A stretch of DNA of 64,000 bases, from positions 310,001 through 374,000 of the forward strand of contig NZ_JBHZRJ010000005.1 of assembly GCF_043641555.1 (NCBI RefSeq), read 5' to 3'. Origin of the DNA: Saccharospirillum alexandrii_A (GTDB taxonomy: Bacteria; Pseudomonadota; Gammaproteobacteria; Pseudomonadales; Natronospirillaceae). Position 1 is the stretch's first letter; each line of letters begins with the position of its first letter. The notes under the pieces were generated by a model. It was not told where the DNA came from and did not search any database. It saw only the letters and a list, made by a program, of their open reading frames with translations. The translations under genes were made by a program, and so were the position numbers. This document shows positions 45,681 through 54,433 of the stretch, piece by piece.

Positions 45681-46439
45681 TCATTTCTTCCTGTTCAGAA
45701 ATTGGCCTATGCGGGCCTGAACCTCGGGGCTGGTCTGGGTCATGCCGGCAACCAGCGATTCAGTAAACAAGCCGTCGTCCATCGACATGCTGTCGATCCG
45801 GCTCATGGCACTGACCATAGCCCAGTTCGACAACGGCGAATTCTGCGCGATGCTGGCCGCCAGCTCACGGGCTTTGGCTTCGCCCTCGCCCTCGGCCACG
45901 CGGTAGTGCGCCAGGCCAACCCGCTCGCCCTCATCGGCACTCAACGTTCGGCCGGTGAGCATCATTTCCGTCATCCGGCCTGCGCCGATCACTCCGGAGA
46001 CCCGCACCGAGGCACCACCGCCGACGAAGATGCCGTGGCGGCCTTCCGGCAAGCGGAAAAAGGTGGAGTCTTCAGCAATGCGTACGTGGGCGGTCGCGGC
46101 CAGTTCAAGCCCGCCGCCAATCACGGCGCCTTTTAACACCGCCACAATGGGAATGCCGGCATTGGTCATCTTGCCGAACACCCGGTGCCACATCTGGGAG
46201 TGGCGTACCACTTCAAACGGCTCCCGCGCCTGATGTTCGGCCAGGTCGAGCCCGGCGCAGAAGTTGTCGCCAGAGCCCGTCAGCACGACCACGCGAATGG
46301 CATCGTCCAGCGGGTTGAACAGTGCTTCCAGTTCAAGCAGCAGGGCGTCGTTAATGGCATTGTGTTTGGCAGGGCGATTCAGACGAACGTGGGCAATGCC
46401 ATCGTTGATCTCCATCGTTACCAGGGCAGTGTCGGTCAT
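45681..46439 (-). CDS. Enoyl-CoA hydratase/isomerase family protein
   Basis: About 252 residues of the crotonase fold: 'VRLNRPAKHNAINDALL', oxyanion-hole 'SGDNFCAGLDLAEH' and 'AVIGGGLELAATAHVRIAED', then 'FRLPEGRHGIFVGGGASVRV'. It is not the hydroxycinnamoyl-CoA hydratase-lyase type, which has a different sequence around both loops, so a retro-aldol cleavage to vanillin is unlikely. I infer hydration of feruloyl/coumaroyl-CoA as a beta-oxidation step. First gene of hydratase-thiolase-SDR-dehydrogenase, divergent from the TRAP genes. The start is uncertain between 46439 and 46451. Confidence 0.87.
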   Translation of the reverse strand: MTDTALVTMEINDGIAHVRLNRPAKHNAINDALLLELEALFNPLDDAIRVVVLTGSGDNFCAGLDLAEHQAREPFEVVRHSQMWHRVFGKMTNAGIPIVAVLKGAVIGGGLELAATAHVRIAEDSTFFRLPEGRHGIFVGGGASVRVSGVIGAGRMTEMMLTGRTLSADEGERVGLAHYRVAEGEGEAKARELAASIAQNSPLSNWAMVSAMSRIDSMSMDDGLFTESLVAGMTQTSPEVQARIGQFLNRKK

Positions 46440-46535
46440 TGCGGTTCCCATCCTGATCGGGTTGGTGGCTACCGGTTAGTTAAGGTTGATACCCGGAGGC
46501 CGCCGATGAATTCATTGAGGCAAAGACTACCGATT

Positions 46536-46558
46536 AATTGTTGTACTTGTAAACAATT
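46536..46558. promoter_or_regulatory. Palindrome AATTGTT-N9-AACAATT, candidate MarR operator
   Basis: 23-bp imperfect palindrome with 7-bp perfect arms, 97 bases before the hydratase start, in the divergent gap 46452-46812. The size and AT-rich character fit MarR-family sites. The MarR gene at 50188 is the likely binder; inference. Confidence 0.5.
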
Positions 46559-46693
46559 TATTTTTAATCATATTTCGCGATAAGCAACACCGGCTATGGA
46601 ACAAAACGCTCTATAGAGGGCTCTAAATTAGATTTATCCGGGTCCATACTCTTCTTCAGATGGTATAAGGCCATCCAAGATTTACGCTATTTA

Positions 46694-46710
46694 TGTTGAT
46701 AAGCACAACA
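46694..46710. promoter_or_regulatory. Palindrome TGTTG-N7-CAACA, candidate second operator
   Basis: TGTTGATAAGCACAACA, 103 bases before dctP. Shares the TTGTTG/CAACAA half-site style with the palindrome at 46536. The remainder of the 360-base gap is AT-rich and should hold both promoters. Confidence 0.4.
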
Positions 46711-46812
46711 ATATATGACATAAACAACACAGACTTTACTCGGTGCCTGACAGCGCCGATGGAACACCGGCACGACCCACAAATACAACAAGACACAAAA
46801 GAGGTTACCAAG

Positions 46813-47946
46813 ATGCGTACTACCGGATTTCTTGCCACCCTGACCCTCAGCGCCGCGGCGCTGGCGTTTGCCACTCAGGCCGCTCACGCCGAAAACCTGC
46901 GCCTGGCTCCGGGCACGCCACCGGCTCACCCGGGCCACACACCCTTGTTTACCAGCTTCCAGGACCAACTGGCCGAAAAAACCGGCAGCCGGATGACCGG
47001 CAATATTCTGGGCACCGAAGTGGCCAACCTGGGCAACATGCGCAATGCCGTAACCAGTGGCCTGGCCGATGCTGGCATGTTCCTGCCCGCTTATTTCCCG
47101 TCGGACCTGCCAGAAATCAACCTGGTCGGTGACCTGTCTTTCCAGGGCACCAACTCCCAGGCGATGGGTGCGGCCATGACCGACTACATCGTCAACTGCG
47201 CCGACTGCCAGGACAACCTGAAAAGCCTGGGCATTGTGTACACCAGCAGCCACGCTTCCGACCTCTACCAGTTGCTGACCACAGAACCGGTCAGTGACCT
47301 CGACGACATGCAAGGCCTGCGCTTGCGTGCGGGTAACCCACAGTATGCTCGCTGGGCCAGCGCCATGGGTGCATCGCCTTCCAACACCTCGGTTGGTGAA
47401 ACCTTCGAAGCCATTTCCCAGGGCATTCTCGATGGCACCATCGCGTCCTCGGCCGATCTGATCTCGTTCCGGCTCGACGATGTGATCACCCACATCACCA
47501 CCATTCGCCTGGGCACTTACCACTCCACCATTTCCCATGCCTTCGGTCGCAACAGCTGGGCGCGCCTGAGCGAAGCGGACCGCAAGATGCTGGCCGAGTC
47601 ATCCAGTCTGTCGAGCGCTCTGGCAACTCAGCGCTGGGCCCATGAAATGCCTGCCGAAGCCGAGGCACTGGCCCGCAGTGAAGGCATCGAGTTTGTTGAA
47701 CCCAGCCAGGCATTGCTGGATGCGACGGCCACCTTTGTTGTAGACGACATGGCTCAGGTGATCGCCGATGCCGAATCCCGCTATAACCTGAACAACGTCG
47801 AGGCCAAGCTGGAACAATTCACCACCCTGGTTGATAAATGGACGGCCATTGCCAACGAACTCGACAACGACCCGGAAGCCATTGCGGAACGGGTTAATGA
47901 AGAAGTCTGGGCCAAGGTCGACTTTTCTACCTATGGTGTTCAGTAA
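46813..47946 (+). CDS. dctP: TRAP transporter substrate-binding protein DctP
   Basis: Periplasmic solute receptor of a TRAP importer. 377 residues; signal peptide 1-26 'FLATLTLSAAALAFATQAAHA'. DctP fold: 'RLAPGTPPAHPGHTPLFTSFQDQLAEKTG', 'GMFLPAYFPSDLPEINL', and the ligand-carboxylate Arg region 'DMQGLRLRAGNPQY'. Given its place next to an aromatic-acid locus I infer an aromatic acid (ferulate, coumarate) as ligand; dicarboxylates are the default alternative. ATG at 46813 with GAGG 8 nt upstream; an ATG 120 bases upstream would abolish the signal peptide. First gene of dctP-dctQ-dctM. Confidence 0.92.
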   Translation: MRTTGFLATLTLSAAALAFATQAAHAENLRLAPGTPPAHPGHTPLFTSFQDQLAEKTGSRMTGNILGTEVANLGNMRNAVTSGLADAGMFLPAYFPSDLPEINLVGDLSFQGTNSQAMGAAMTDYIVNCADCQDNLKSLGIVYTSSHASDLYQLLTTEPVSDLDDMQGLRLRAGNPQYARWASAMGASPSNTSVGETFEAISQGILDGTIASSADLISFRLDDVITHITTIRLGTYHSTISHAFGRNSWARLSEADRKMLAESSSLSSALATQRWAHEMPAEAEALARSEGIEFVEPSQALLDATATFVVDDMAQVIADAESRYNLNNVEAKLEQFTTLVDKWTAIANELDNDPEAIAERVNEEVWAKVDFSTYGVQ

Positions 47947-47979
47947 CCATTCCCTGATCTATTGTTGACTTAAGCAGTT

Positions 47980-48010
47980 GGCGGCGCCCCTCAGGTCGTC
48001 GCCTTTTTTT
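47980..48010 (+). terminator. Attenuating terminator between dctP and dctQ
   Basis: 7-bp stem GGCGGCG/CGTCGCC (one G-U pair), 10-nt loop, then seven T, 33 bases after the dctP stop and 22 bases before dctQ. Fits higher expression of the binding protein than of the membrane subunits. Confidence 0.75.
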
Positions 48011-48032
48011 ATCACTTTCTTTCAGGACATGA

Positions 48033-48560
48033 GTGACTTACACGATGTCGATCACCGGATTAAATCGCCTGGCCGATCAGTTGTCTCGGGCCCTGGCATT
48101 GCTGGGCACCCTGGGCATTGCCGCCATGCTGATCCATGTTACGGCGGATGTGATATTGCGCAGCACCCTGTCGTATTCCATTCCTGCCACGCTGGAAATT
48201 GTCACCCGCTACTACATGATCACGCTCGCCCTGCTGCCGCTGGCCTGGGTGGAACATCAGCGCAATATGATCGCGGTTGAAGCCGTCAGCGATATGCTGG
48301 GTGACCGCTTCAAAGCCTGGACGGATGTGCTGGTCGCGGTTATTTCATTGCTCATTTATTTTATTTTCATGGTGGCGACCTGGACCAAGGCCGTCGACCA
48401 ATTTGAACGCGGTGCCTATATTATGTCGCTCGATTTCCCGATGCCGGTCTGGCCAACCTATTTCGTTATTCCCATTTCATTTGCCCTGGCTTGTCTGGTC
48501 TGCCTGATTCGACTGGTGACGACGCTCTCGGCCACCCCATCCCCCAACGCTCCGGAGTAA
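48033..48560 (+). CDS. dctQ: TRAP transporter small membrane subunit DctQ
   Basis: 175 residues with four membrane segments (about 17-40, 54-76, 94-115, 143-164). 'LEIVTRYYMITLALLPLAWVEHQRNMIAVEAV' is the conserved DctQ core. Needed for assembly with DctM. The start is GTG at 48033 with AGGA 6 nt upstream; an ATG 12 bases downstream lacks a ribosome site. Nine bases before dctM. Confidence 0.92.
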   Translation: MTYTMSITGLNRLADQLSRALALLGTLGIAAMLIHVTADVILRSTLSYSIPATLEIVTRYYMITLALLPLAWVEHQRNMIAVEAVSDMLGDRFKAWTDVLVAVISLLIYFIFMVATWTKAVDQFERGAYIMSLDFPMPVWPTYFVIPISFALACLVCLIRLVTTLSATPSPNAPE

Positions 48561-48569
48561 GGATTCACC

Positions 48570-49868
48570 ATGTCGGTTGAAATCGGTTTTTACGGTCTGG
48601 TTGCTCTGCTGGTATTGCTGGCCTTGCGGGTGCCGGTGGCATTGGCGTTAATGGCGGTCTCGCTTGGCGGTGTGACCTGGATGATTAACTGGGATGTGGC
48701 CATCGGCATGCTCGCCGGCACGCCCTATGATTTTGTGGCCAAGTGGACGTTGAGCGCCGTGCCCATGTTTTTGCTGATGGGCTTTGTCAGTTACCACGCG
48801 GGCCTCACTGCCGGGCTGTTCAATGCGGCCAAGGTGGTGTTTCGCTGGCTGCCGGGTGGCCTGGCGATTTCCAGTATTTTTGCCAGTTCGGGGTTTGCAG
48901 CGGTATCGGGTTCAAGCCTGGCCTGCGCGGCGGCCATGGGCCGTATTGCGATTCCGGAGATGGTCAACAGCGGCTACAAGCCGAGCTTTGCCTGCGGCAC
49001 CATCGCCGCCGGTGGCACTATTGGTGCGCTGATTCCGCCGAGTATTCTGATGATTGTTTACGGCGTGTTTGCGCAGGTATCCATTACTCAGGTTTTTCTC
49101 GGTGGCATCACCATTGGTCTGCTGACCGCCCTCAGTTACACCATTGTTATTTTGCTGGTCAGCTGGCGCCGGCCCGACATTGTGCCGCGCAAGCTCGAAG
49201 GGGCTTACGATTACAGCCCGGCACAGGCCATTCGTGAAATCTGGCCGGTGTTGTTGCTGGGGGTAATGGTCTTCGGTGGTTTATTCAGCGGCTTTTTTAC
49301 GGCGACGGAGGCCGGTGCCATCGGTGCGGCCGGTGCCATCATCATTTCAGCCGTGCTGGGCAAGCTGAGCTGGGGGCTGATTCGAACGTCATTGCTGGAA
49401 ACCCTGTCGACTACGGCGTCGTTACTGATCATTGGGGTGGGCGCCAGTATGTTTACGGTTTTCCTCAGTCTGAGTGGTTTAGCGGGGTTCATTTCCCAGG
49501 CGGTCTCGGGCTGGGACCCGACCTATCTTCAACTGATGCTGGTGGTGGTACTGATCTATCTGTTCCTCGGTCTCTTTATGGAACCCTTCGGCGCCATGCT
49601 GGTCACTTTGCCGATTCTGATGCCTATTTTCGAGCAATACGACATCAGCCTGATCTGGTTTGGCGTGCTGCTGGTAAAACTGCTGGAGATCGGGATGATC
49701 ACCCCGCCCGTGGGCATGAATATCTTTGTGATACGCGGCGTCGCCAGCCAATACGCGAGCCTGGTCGATATTTTCAAGGGCGTCAGTACCTTTCTGGTGG
49801 CCGACCTGGTGGTGGTAGCGCTGGTGATTTTCTTCCCGGCGATTGTGTTGGTATTGACGGGTAGTTGA
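48570..49868 (+). CDS. dctM: TRAP transporter large permease DctM
   Basis: 432 residues, about 12 membrane segments; Na+-coupled transport subunit. 'SGSSLACAAAMGRIAIPEM', 'AAGGTIGALIPPSILMIVYG' and 'LFMEPFGAMLVTLPILMPI' and 'ITPPVGMNIFVI' are the family's helical-hairpin motifs. AAGGA 6 nt upstream of the ATG. Last gene of the TRAP operon; a palindromic element starts 84 bases past the stop. Confidence 0.95.
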   Translation: MSVEIGFYGLVALLVLLALRVPVALALMAVSLGGVTWMINWDVAIGMLAGTPYDFVAKWTLSAVPMFLLMGFVSYHAGLTAGLFNAAKVVFRWLPGGLAISSIFASSGFAAVSGSSLACAAAMGRIAIPEMVNSGYKPSFACGTIAAGGTIGALIPPSILMIVYGVFAQVSITQVFLGGITIGLLTALSYTIVILLVSWRRPDIVPRKLEGAYDYSPAQAIREIWPVLLLGVMVFGGLFSGFFTATEAGAIGAAGAIIISAVLGKLSWGLIRTSLLETLSTTASLLIIGVGASMFTVFLSLSGLAGFISQAVSGWDPTYLQLMLVVVLIYLFLGLFMEPFGAMLVTLPILMPIFEQYDISLIWFGVLLVKLLEIGMITPPVGMNIFVIRGVASQYASLVDIFKGVSTFLVADLVVVALVIFFPAIVLVLTGS

Positions 49869-49951
49869 ACGTTCGGGGCTTACTCTGGCGCCAGGAGTTT
49901 TTACTGGCTGGTGGGCTTGCCCTTTCTCGGTTTACTACGGTGTCAATCGTC

Positions 49952-50064
49952 CGTACAGGCCACCGGGTATCCTTATCCGGGGTCGGCGTGAATCCATCCG
50001 TGGAGCCTAGGCCGCAGCATCCTTGCTGCGGACTTCCCCGGCTAAGGATACCCGGCAGCCTGCA
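49952..50064 (+). repeat. Palindromic element, type 1
   Basis: Arms GTACAGGCCACCGGGTATCC..CCGGGG and complement with few mismatches. Inner hairpin CCGCAGCATCCTTGCTGCGG. Lies between dctM and the MarR gene. Confidence 0.87.
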
Positions 50065-50187
50065 CTCGGTTTTAATGCCCGGTGAGGCTGCGTTATGAAC
50101 TGTGAAACTTGAAATGGTAATATGGATGCTTTGTTCCCCGGCGGGAACGAAATTCACCCCAACACTGGCACATCAACAGGAGCCCCG

Positions 50188-50646
50188 ATGACCCAGGACA
50201 CCCAAAAAATAGATGCCACCCTGTTGAACAGTCTGGTGGGCTATCGGTTACGCCGGGCGCAGCTTGCCTATTTCGAGAACTTCACGGCAACCTGTACCGA
50301 GCAGGGGGTGACGCCAGGTTTGTTCGGTATTCTGTGTGTAGTACGGGATAACCCGGGGCTGACGCAAACCGCCGTGGCCAACGCCATTGATACCGATCGC
50401 TCGGCCATGGTGTCGGCGGTCGATAAACTTGAAAAGCAGGGGCTGATCGAGCGCCGTCAGTCGGATTCAGACCGGCGTTCCTACGCCCTGTTCCTAACGG
50501 ATGACGGTGTGCGGTTTACCGAGAACCTGCACAAGAAAGTACTGGCGCATGAAGCGCATTTTGAGCAGGTGATGAACAAGGGTGAAAAGGAGTGGTTGCT
50601 GGGCATGCTTGAACGCATCATCGAGCTGGACCACCCCGAGGGCTAA
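50188..50646 (+). CDS. MarR-family transcriptional regulator
   Basis: 152 residues. The winged helix (about 45-110) contains 'GLTQTAVANAIDTDRSAMVSAVDKLEKQGLIERRQSDSDRR', a standard MarR recognition helix and wing. MarR proteins such as CouR and FerR bind hydroxycinnamoyl-CoA and derepress catabolic genes; position after the TRAP operon makes that role likely here, with the palindromes at 46536 and 46694 as candidate operators. ATG at 50188 with AGGAG 6 nt upstream; an open extension of 22 codons upstream has no ribosome site. Confidence 0.9.
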   Translation: MTQDTQKIDATLLNSLVGYRLRRAQLAYFENFTATCTEQGVTPGLFGILCVVRDNPGLTQTAVANAIDTDRSAMVSAVDKLEKQGLIERRQSDSDRRSYALFLTDDGVRFTENLHKKVLAHEAHFEQVMNKGEKEWLLGMLERIIELDHPEG

Positions 50647-50795
50647 ACACCGCCCTACCATCCGGTCAGGCCATAAACTGCCGCAGCTACCGGAAGAAGT
50701 TCACACTGGTGACTATCAGCCGGTGTACAGCCCGCCTGCGCTCCGCTAATCTGTACGGCGGTTCCCTACCCAAACCGTGTCAAAAAGGATTTAAC

Positions 50796-51374
50796 ATGAT
50801 CGCACTGGTCATCGGCCTGGTTATTTTTCTCGGCATGCATTCCACCCACATTCTGGCTCCGCAATGGCGCGAATCGATGATTCGCCAGATGGGTCTGATG
50901 CCCTGGAAAGGTCTGTACAGCTTGCTCTCGTTGCTGGGCTTTGGCCTGATCATCTGGGGCTACGGCATGGCCCGGCTCGAGCCGGTCTGGCTCTGGTTCG
51001 CCCCCGGCTGGACCCGCCACCTCTCGGCGCTGCTGATGATACCAGCCTTCGTTTTTCTTGCCGCCGCTTATGTGCCGGGCAACCGCATCAAAGCCCGGTT
51101 CGGTCACCCCATGGTACTGTCGGTAAAAACCTGGGCCATTGCCCATTTAATGGCCAACGGCACTCTGGCTGACGTTCTCCTGTTCGGCAGCTTCCTGGCC
51201 TGGGGCGTGATGTATTTCATTCATGCCCGCCGTAAAGATCGGGCAAACAATACCCAATACCCGGCCAAGGGTGCCAAATACGACGTTATCGCCGTTGTCG
51301 CCGGCCTCATCGCTTATGTCGCGTTCGCCTTCTGGGCTCACCAGTGGCTAATCGGCGTTCCGCCCTTCGGTTGA
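50796..51374 (+). CDS. NnrU-family membrane protein
   Basis: 192 residues, five or six membrane segments. 'VIGLVIFLGMHSTHIL' at the N-terminus and 'LMANGTLADVLLFGSFLAWGVMYF' are NnrU-domain features. NnrU proteins occur near denitrification genes in some bacteria but are widespread without them; the exact function is not established to my knowledge. No nitrogen-oxide genes lie nearby. ATG at 50796 with AAAAGGA 7 nt upstream. Confidence 0.85.
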   Translation: MIALVIGLVIFLGMHSTHILAPQWRESMIRQMGLMPWKGLYSLLSLLGFGLIIWGYGMARLEPVWLWFAPGWTRHLSALLMIPAFVFLAAAYVPGNRIKARFGHPMVLSVKTWAIAHLMANGTLADVLLFGSFLAWGVMYFIHARRKDRANNTQYPAKGAKYDVIAVVAGLIAYVAFAFWAHQWLIGVPPFG

Positions 51375-51388
51375 GTTTTCTACAGAGG

Positions 51389-51566
51389 CAGTTGCGGAGT
51401 TCGAGTTGGCTCTGGTGCCAGGAGTCCGTGTCAGGCACTGGGTTCACTTATCTGGGGTCGGCGTAAACCCTTCCATGGGGCCTAGACTGAAGCATCCATG
51501 CTTCAGACTACCCCAGATAAGTGAACCCAGCACCTGACACTCAACTGGTCCCCAATTCTGAACTTG
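51389..51566 (+). repeat. Palindromic element, type 1, full length
   Basis: End motifs GCAGTTGCGGAGTTCGAG and a diverged right end AATTCTGAACTTGC. The core arms are 29-30 bp, GTGTCAGGCACTGGGTTCAC.. and complement, with one unpaired base and few mismatches. Inner hairpin CTGAAGCATCCATGCTTCAG. First member of a pair. Confidence 0.88.
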
Positions 51567-51663
51567 CATTCTACAAGCCTCAGCTTCTCTGCAGACCCCC
51601 AGACAAACTGATAAACTGAATATCCAATTCTTTTAGGCTCGCATTCTAAGTTGGCACTATACC

Positions 51664-51779
51664 AAGTGGCGGTGACCGGATTGGCCTATCCGGGGTAGTC
51701 TGAGGCATGGATGCCGAAGCCTAGGCCCCATGGATGGGTCCATGCCGACCCCGGATAGGCCAATCCGGTTGCCGACACG
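51664..51779 (-). repeat. Palindromic element, type 1
   Basis: Arms CCGGATTGGCCTATCCGGGG and complement are perfect over 20 bp and extend outward with 3 mismatches. Inner stem TGAGGCATGGATGCCGAAG. Ends 64 bases before the GNAT-nitrilase gene. Confidence 0.88.
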
Positions 51780-51842
51780 AACCAAAGGCAAAAAGGCCAA
51801 CCCTGGCACCGGAATGCGAGCGACACCCTCAGGACATAGCCG

Positions 51843-53378
51843 ATGATGCAATCTGACGATCTCCACCTTCACCTGCGCAATCTGGTTGTGGGTGACTACC
51901 CCCAACTTCAGAAACTGATGGACCGGGTATACGACGATATTGGCGGTGCCTGGCCGGAAGACACCATTAACCGGCTGATCAAGGATTTTCCGGACGGCCA
52001 AATCGCCATTGATGACGATGGTGAACTGGTCGGCGTGGCGCTGAGCGTGCTGGTGGACTACACCACCTTCTCCAACCCTCACAAATACGACGACCTGATT
52101 GGTCAGCGCGAGATCATTCTGAACAACACCAGCGGCGATGCCATGTACGGTCTCGATGTGCTGATCGACCCCGACTACCGTGGACACCGCCTGGGCCGCC
52201 GGCTTTATGACTCACGTAAGGAGCTGTGCCGGCAATTGAACCTGCGTGCCATTCTGGCCGGTGGTCGCATTCCCAACTACCACGAGCACGCCGACGACTT
52301 AAAGCCGACTGAATACATTGAACAGGTCGCCCGCAAGGAAATACACGACCCGATTCTGTCGTTCCAGCTGGCCAACGATTTTCAGGTAAAACGCCTGATG
52401 CGGCGTTATTTGCCGGAAGACGAGAAATCCCTGGGGTTCGCCACGCTGCTTGAATGGAACAACATTCTCTATGAGCCGGCCGACCGGGTGCTCGATAACA
52501 CCAGAAACCACGCCCGGGTTGGCGCAGTTCAATGGCAAATGCGGGAGTTTGCGTCAGTTGAAGACGTATTGCAGCAAGTTGAATACTTCGTGGACGCGCT
52601 GTCAGGCTACCAGAGTGATTTTGCCGTCTTCCCGGAGCTGTTCAATGCCCCGCTGATGGGCCTGACCGATCAGACCGACCAGGTGGAGGCGATTCGCTTT
52701 CTGGGTACCTTTACCGAACGTTTCAAGACCGAAATGAGCCGAATGGCGGTCAGCTACAACATCAATATCATCGGTGGCTCAATGATTGAGGCCGATGACG
52801 ATGGCTACCTGTATAACATTGCCTATCTGTTCCGCCGCGATGGCACTCAGGAACGCCAGGCCAAACTGCACATCACGCCTCAGGAGCGGCGCGACTGGAT
52901 CATCGAAGGTGGCAACGAACTGGCGGTGTTCGACACCGATGCCGGACGCATTGGCATGCAGGTCTGTTACGACGTTGAGTTCCCGGAGTTAAGCCGGCTG
53001 CTGGCTGATGACGATATGGATATCCTGTTCGTGCCGTTCTGGACCGATACTAAAAACGGCTACCTGCGCGTGCGCCATTGTGCCCAGGCCCGGGCGATTG
53101 AAAACGAGTGCTATGTGGTGTTGTGTGGCAGCGTAGGAAACCTGCCCTCCATCGAAAACCTCGATATTCAGTACGCCCAGAGCGCGGTCTTCAGCCCGTC
53201 AGATTTCGCCTTCCCACACGATGCGGTGCTGAACGAAACCACGCCCAACACCGAGATGATTTTCTTCTCGGATCTCGATTTCAACAAGCTGAAACTGGTG
53301 CGCAGCGAAGGCTCGGTTACCAACCTGAAAGACCGGCGCAAAGACTTGTTTAGCCTGACCAGGCGGAATCCGAAGTAA
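51843..53378 (+). CDS. GNAT acetyltransferase-carbon/nitrogen hydrolase fusion
   Basis: 511 residues, two domains. N-terminal GNAT (about 8-180): 'GLDVLIDPDYRGHRLGRRLYDSRKEL' is the acetyl-CoA pyrophosphate loop. C-terminal nitrilase-fold amidohydrolase (about 222-490) with the Glu-Lys-Cys triad in 'FPELFN', 'QAKLHITPQE' and 'GMQVCYDVEFPE'. This fusion occurs in many proteobacteria; I know of no settled substrate. The two activities could act in sequence on an amine/amide. AGGA lies about 9 nt before the ATG. Single gene between palindromic elements. Confidence 0.9.
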   Translation: MMQSDDLHLHLRNLVVGDYPQLQKLMDRVYDDIGGAWPEDTINRLIKDFPDGQIAIDDDGELVGVALSVLVDYTTFSNPHKYDDLIGQREIILNNTSGDAMYGLDVLIDPDYRGHRLGRRLYDSRKELCRQLNLRAILAGGRIPNYHEHADDLKPTEYIEQVARKEIHDPILSFQLANDFQVKRLMRRYLPEDEKSLGFATLLEWNNILYEPADRVLDNTRNHARVGAVQWQMREFASVEDVLQQVEYFVDALSGYQSDFAVFPELFNAPLMGLTDQTDQVEAIRFLGTFTERFKTEMSRMAVSYNINIIGGSMIEADDDGYLYNIAYLFRRDGTQERQAKLHITPQERRDWIIEGGNELAVFDTDAGRIGMQVCYDVEFPELSRLLADDDMDILFVPFWTDTKNGYLRVRHCAQARAIENECYVVLCGSVGNLPSIENLDIQYAQSAVFSPSDFAFPHDAVLNETTPNTEMIFFSDLDFNKLKLVRSEGSVTNLKDRRKDLFSLTRRNPK

Positions 53379-53383
53379 ACTTC

Positions 53384-53562
53384 AAGATTCGGAGTTCGCA
53401 CACCAGGCTAGCGTCGGCTGCCTGGGATGCTCATGCGGGGGTATCTGAGGCATGGATGCCGAAGTTAAGCCTACATGGATGTATTCACGGCGCCCCCGCA
53501 GGAGCATCTCAGGTAGCCGGCGCGGGTTTCATGCGATGCAACTAATTCGAACTCCGAATCTT
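53384..53562 (-). repeat. Palindromic element, type 4, full length
   Basis: Perfect 15-bp ends AAGATTCGGAGTTCG (53384) and CGAACTCCGAATCTT (53548-53562). Core arms GGATGCTCATGCGGGGG and CCCCCGCAGGAGCATC. It fills the whole gap between two convergent genes: 5 bases from the GNAT-nitrilase stop and 2 bases from the next stop. Confidence 0.9.
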
Positions 53563-53564
53563 TA

Positions 53565-54263
53565 TTAGGCGAAATCGACTCTCGCATTGAACGCAACAAC
53601 AACCCGGTCTTTGCCACCAAAATACGGCAGGGCCGAGTGTTTTAGATAGGATGGAAAAATCACCACCTGCCCCGCGACTGGCTGGATGTCGTAAATGCCC
53701 TGCCCGTTCAGATAGAGACTCCCCGCATCCAGAAAATGATCGGCATTGACCCTCGGGTCGTAGAATCGGTTGACGCCACTGCGCCGGTCGAAGTCGGCAT
53801 CGCCTGCGTCCAGGTAGTAGATACCGCACCAGGAGCAGTTCGGGTGGGAGTGGGCATCGTGGTAGCCGCCCGTTTGAGTGAGGTGATACCAGCTTTCGGT
53901 GATAGTAGCCTCTGCGCTGGCACCCTCGGGCCAGTGGCCCTCGTTTACGTAGGCGGCGATGTCCAGAACCAGGGACGATAGCGCCTGGTTCAACACCTGA
54001 ACGTCGAGGTCGTCTGCGTCGAGAAAGTCCAGTTCGCTTTCGAACAGATGTTGCTTGGCACCCACCGCGACCTCGCTGGCTACGGCCGTTTTGTGCTGTG
54101 CGTGATGGCGATAGATGTGTGAAATCAGGTGGCTGGCAATCAGTGAATGTTCCGCCAGGGTTGCGATGAACAGGTCGCTGCCCCATAGAGGTATCGGTTC
54201 GATGACCGGTTCGTCTGACGCACTGCTGGTTGGAAAATCGTCTTGCTGAGAATCGTGACGCAT
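53565..54263 (-). CDS. Putative 2OG-Fe(II) oxygenase family protein
   Basis: 232 residues. 'TGGYHDAHSHPNCSWCGIYYLDAGD' holds the probable metal-binding His residues. 'FPSYLKHSALPYFGGKDRVVVAFN' holds the distal His and the Arg that would bind 2-oxoglutarate. This resembles the TIGR02466-type group also seen in phages. Substrate unknown. Its stop codon lies 2 bases from a palindromic element. Start ATG at 54263; the first ~18 residues are low-complexity and a later start is possible. Confidence 0.72.
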   Translation of the reverse strand: MRHDSQQDDFPTSSASDEPVIEPIPLWGSDLFIATLAEHSLIASHLISHIYRHHAQHKTAVASEVAVGAKQHLFESELDFLDADDLDVQVLNQALSSLVLDIAAYVNEGHWPEGASAEATITESWYHLTQTGGYHDAHSHPNCSWCGIYYLDAGDADFDRRSGVNRFYDPRVNADHFLDAGSLYLNGQGIYDIQPVAGQVVIFPSYLKHSALPYFGGKDRVVVAFNARVDFA

Positions 54264-54433
54264 GGCGAGCGGGCCTGATGTTGGTTAACGTCGAGTTCAT
54301 GCCAGTGTAAGGCCGGGGACCACCTCAGACAATCACGAGCCAATGTTGCGCTGCGGGAACGAAGCGGTCGACCCAGAATAGCCAGGCCGTGGTACCCTGA
54401 ACCTATGAGAAAACCCATAATCCGGAGATTTGA

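Noticed and set aside
45681..46439. Hydroxycinnamoyl-CoA hydratase-lyase (Ech/HCHL)
   Set aside because: It is a crotonase, but its oxyanion-hole loops and C-terminus do not resemble Ech, and no vanillin dehydrogenase is nearby.
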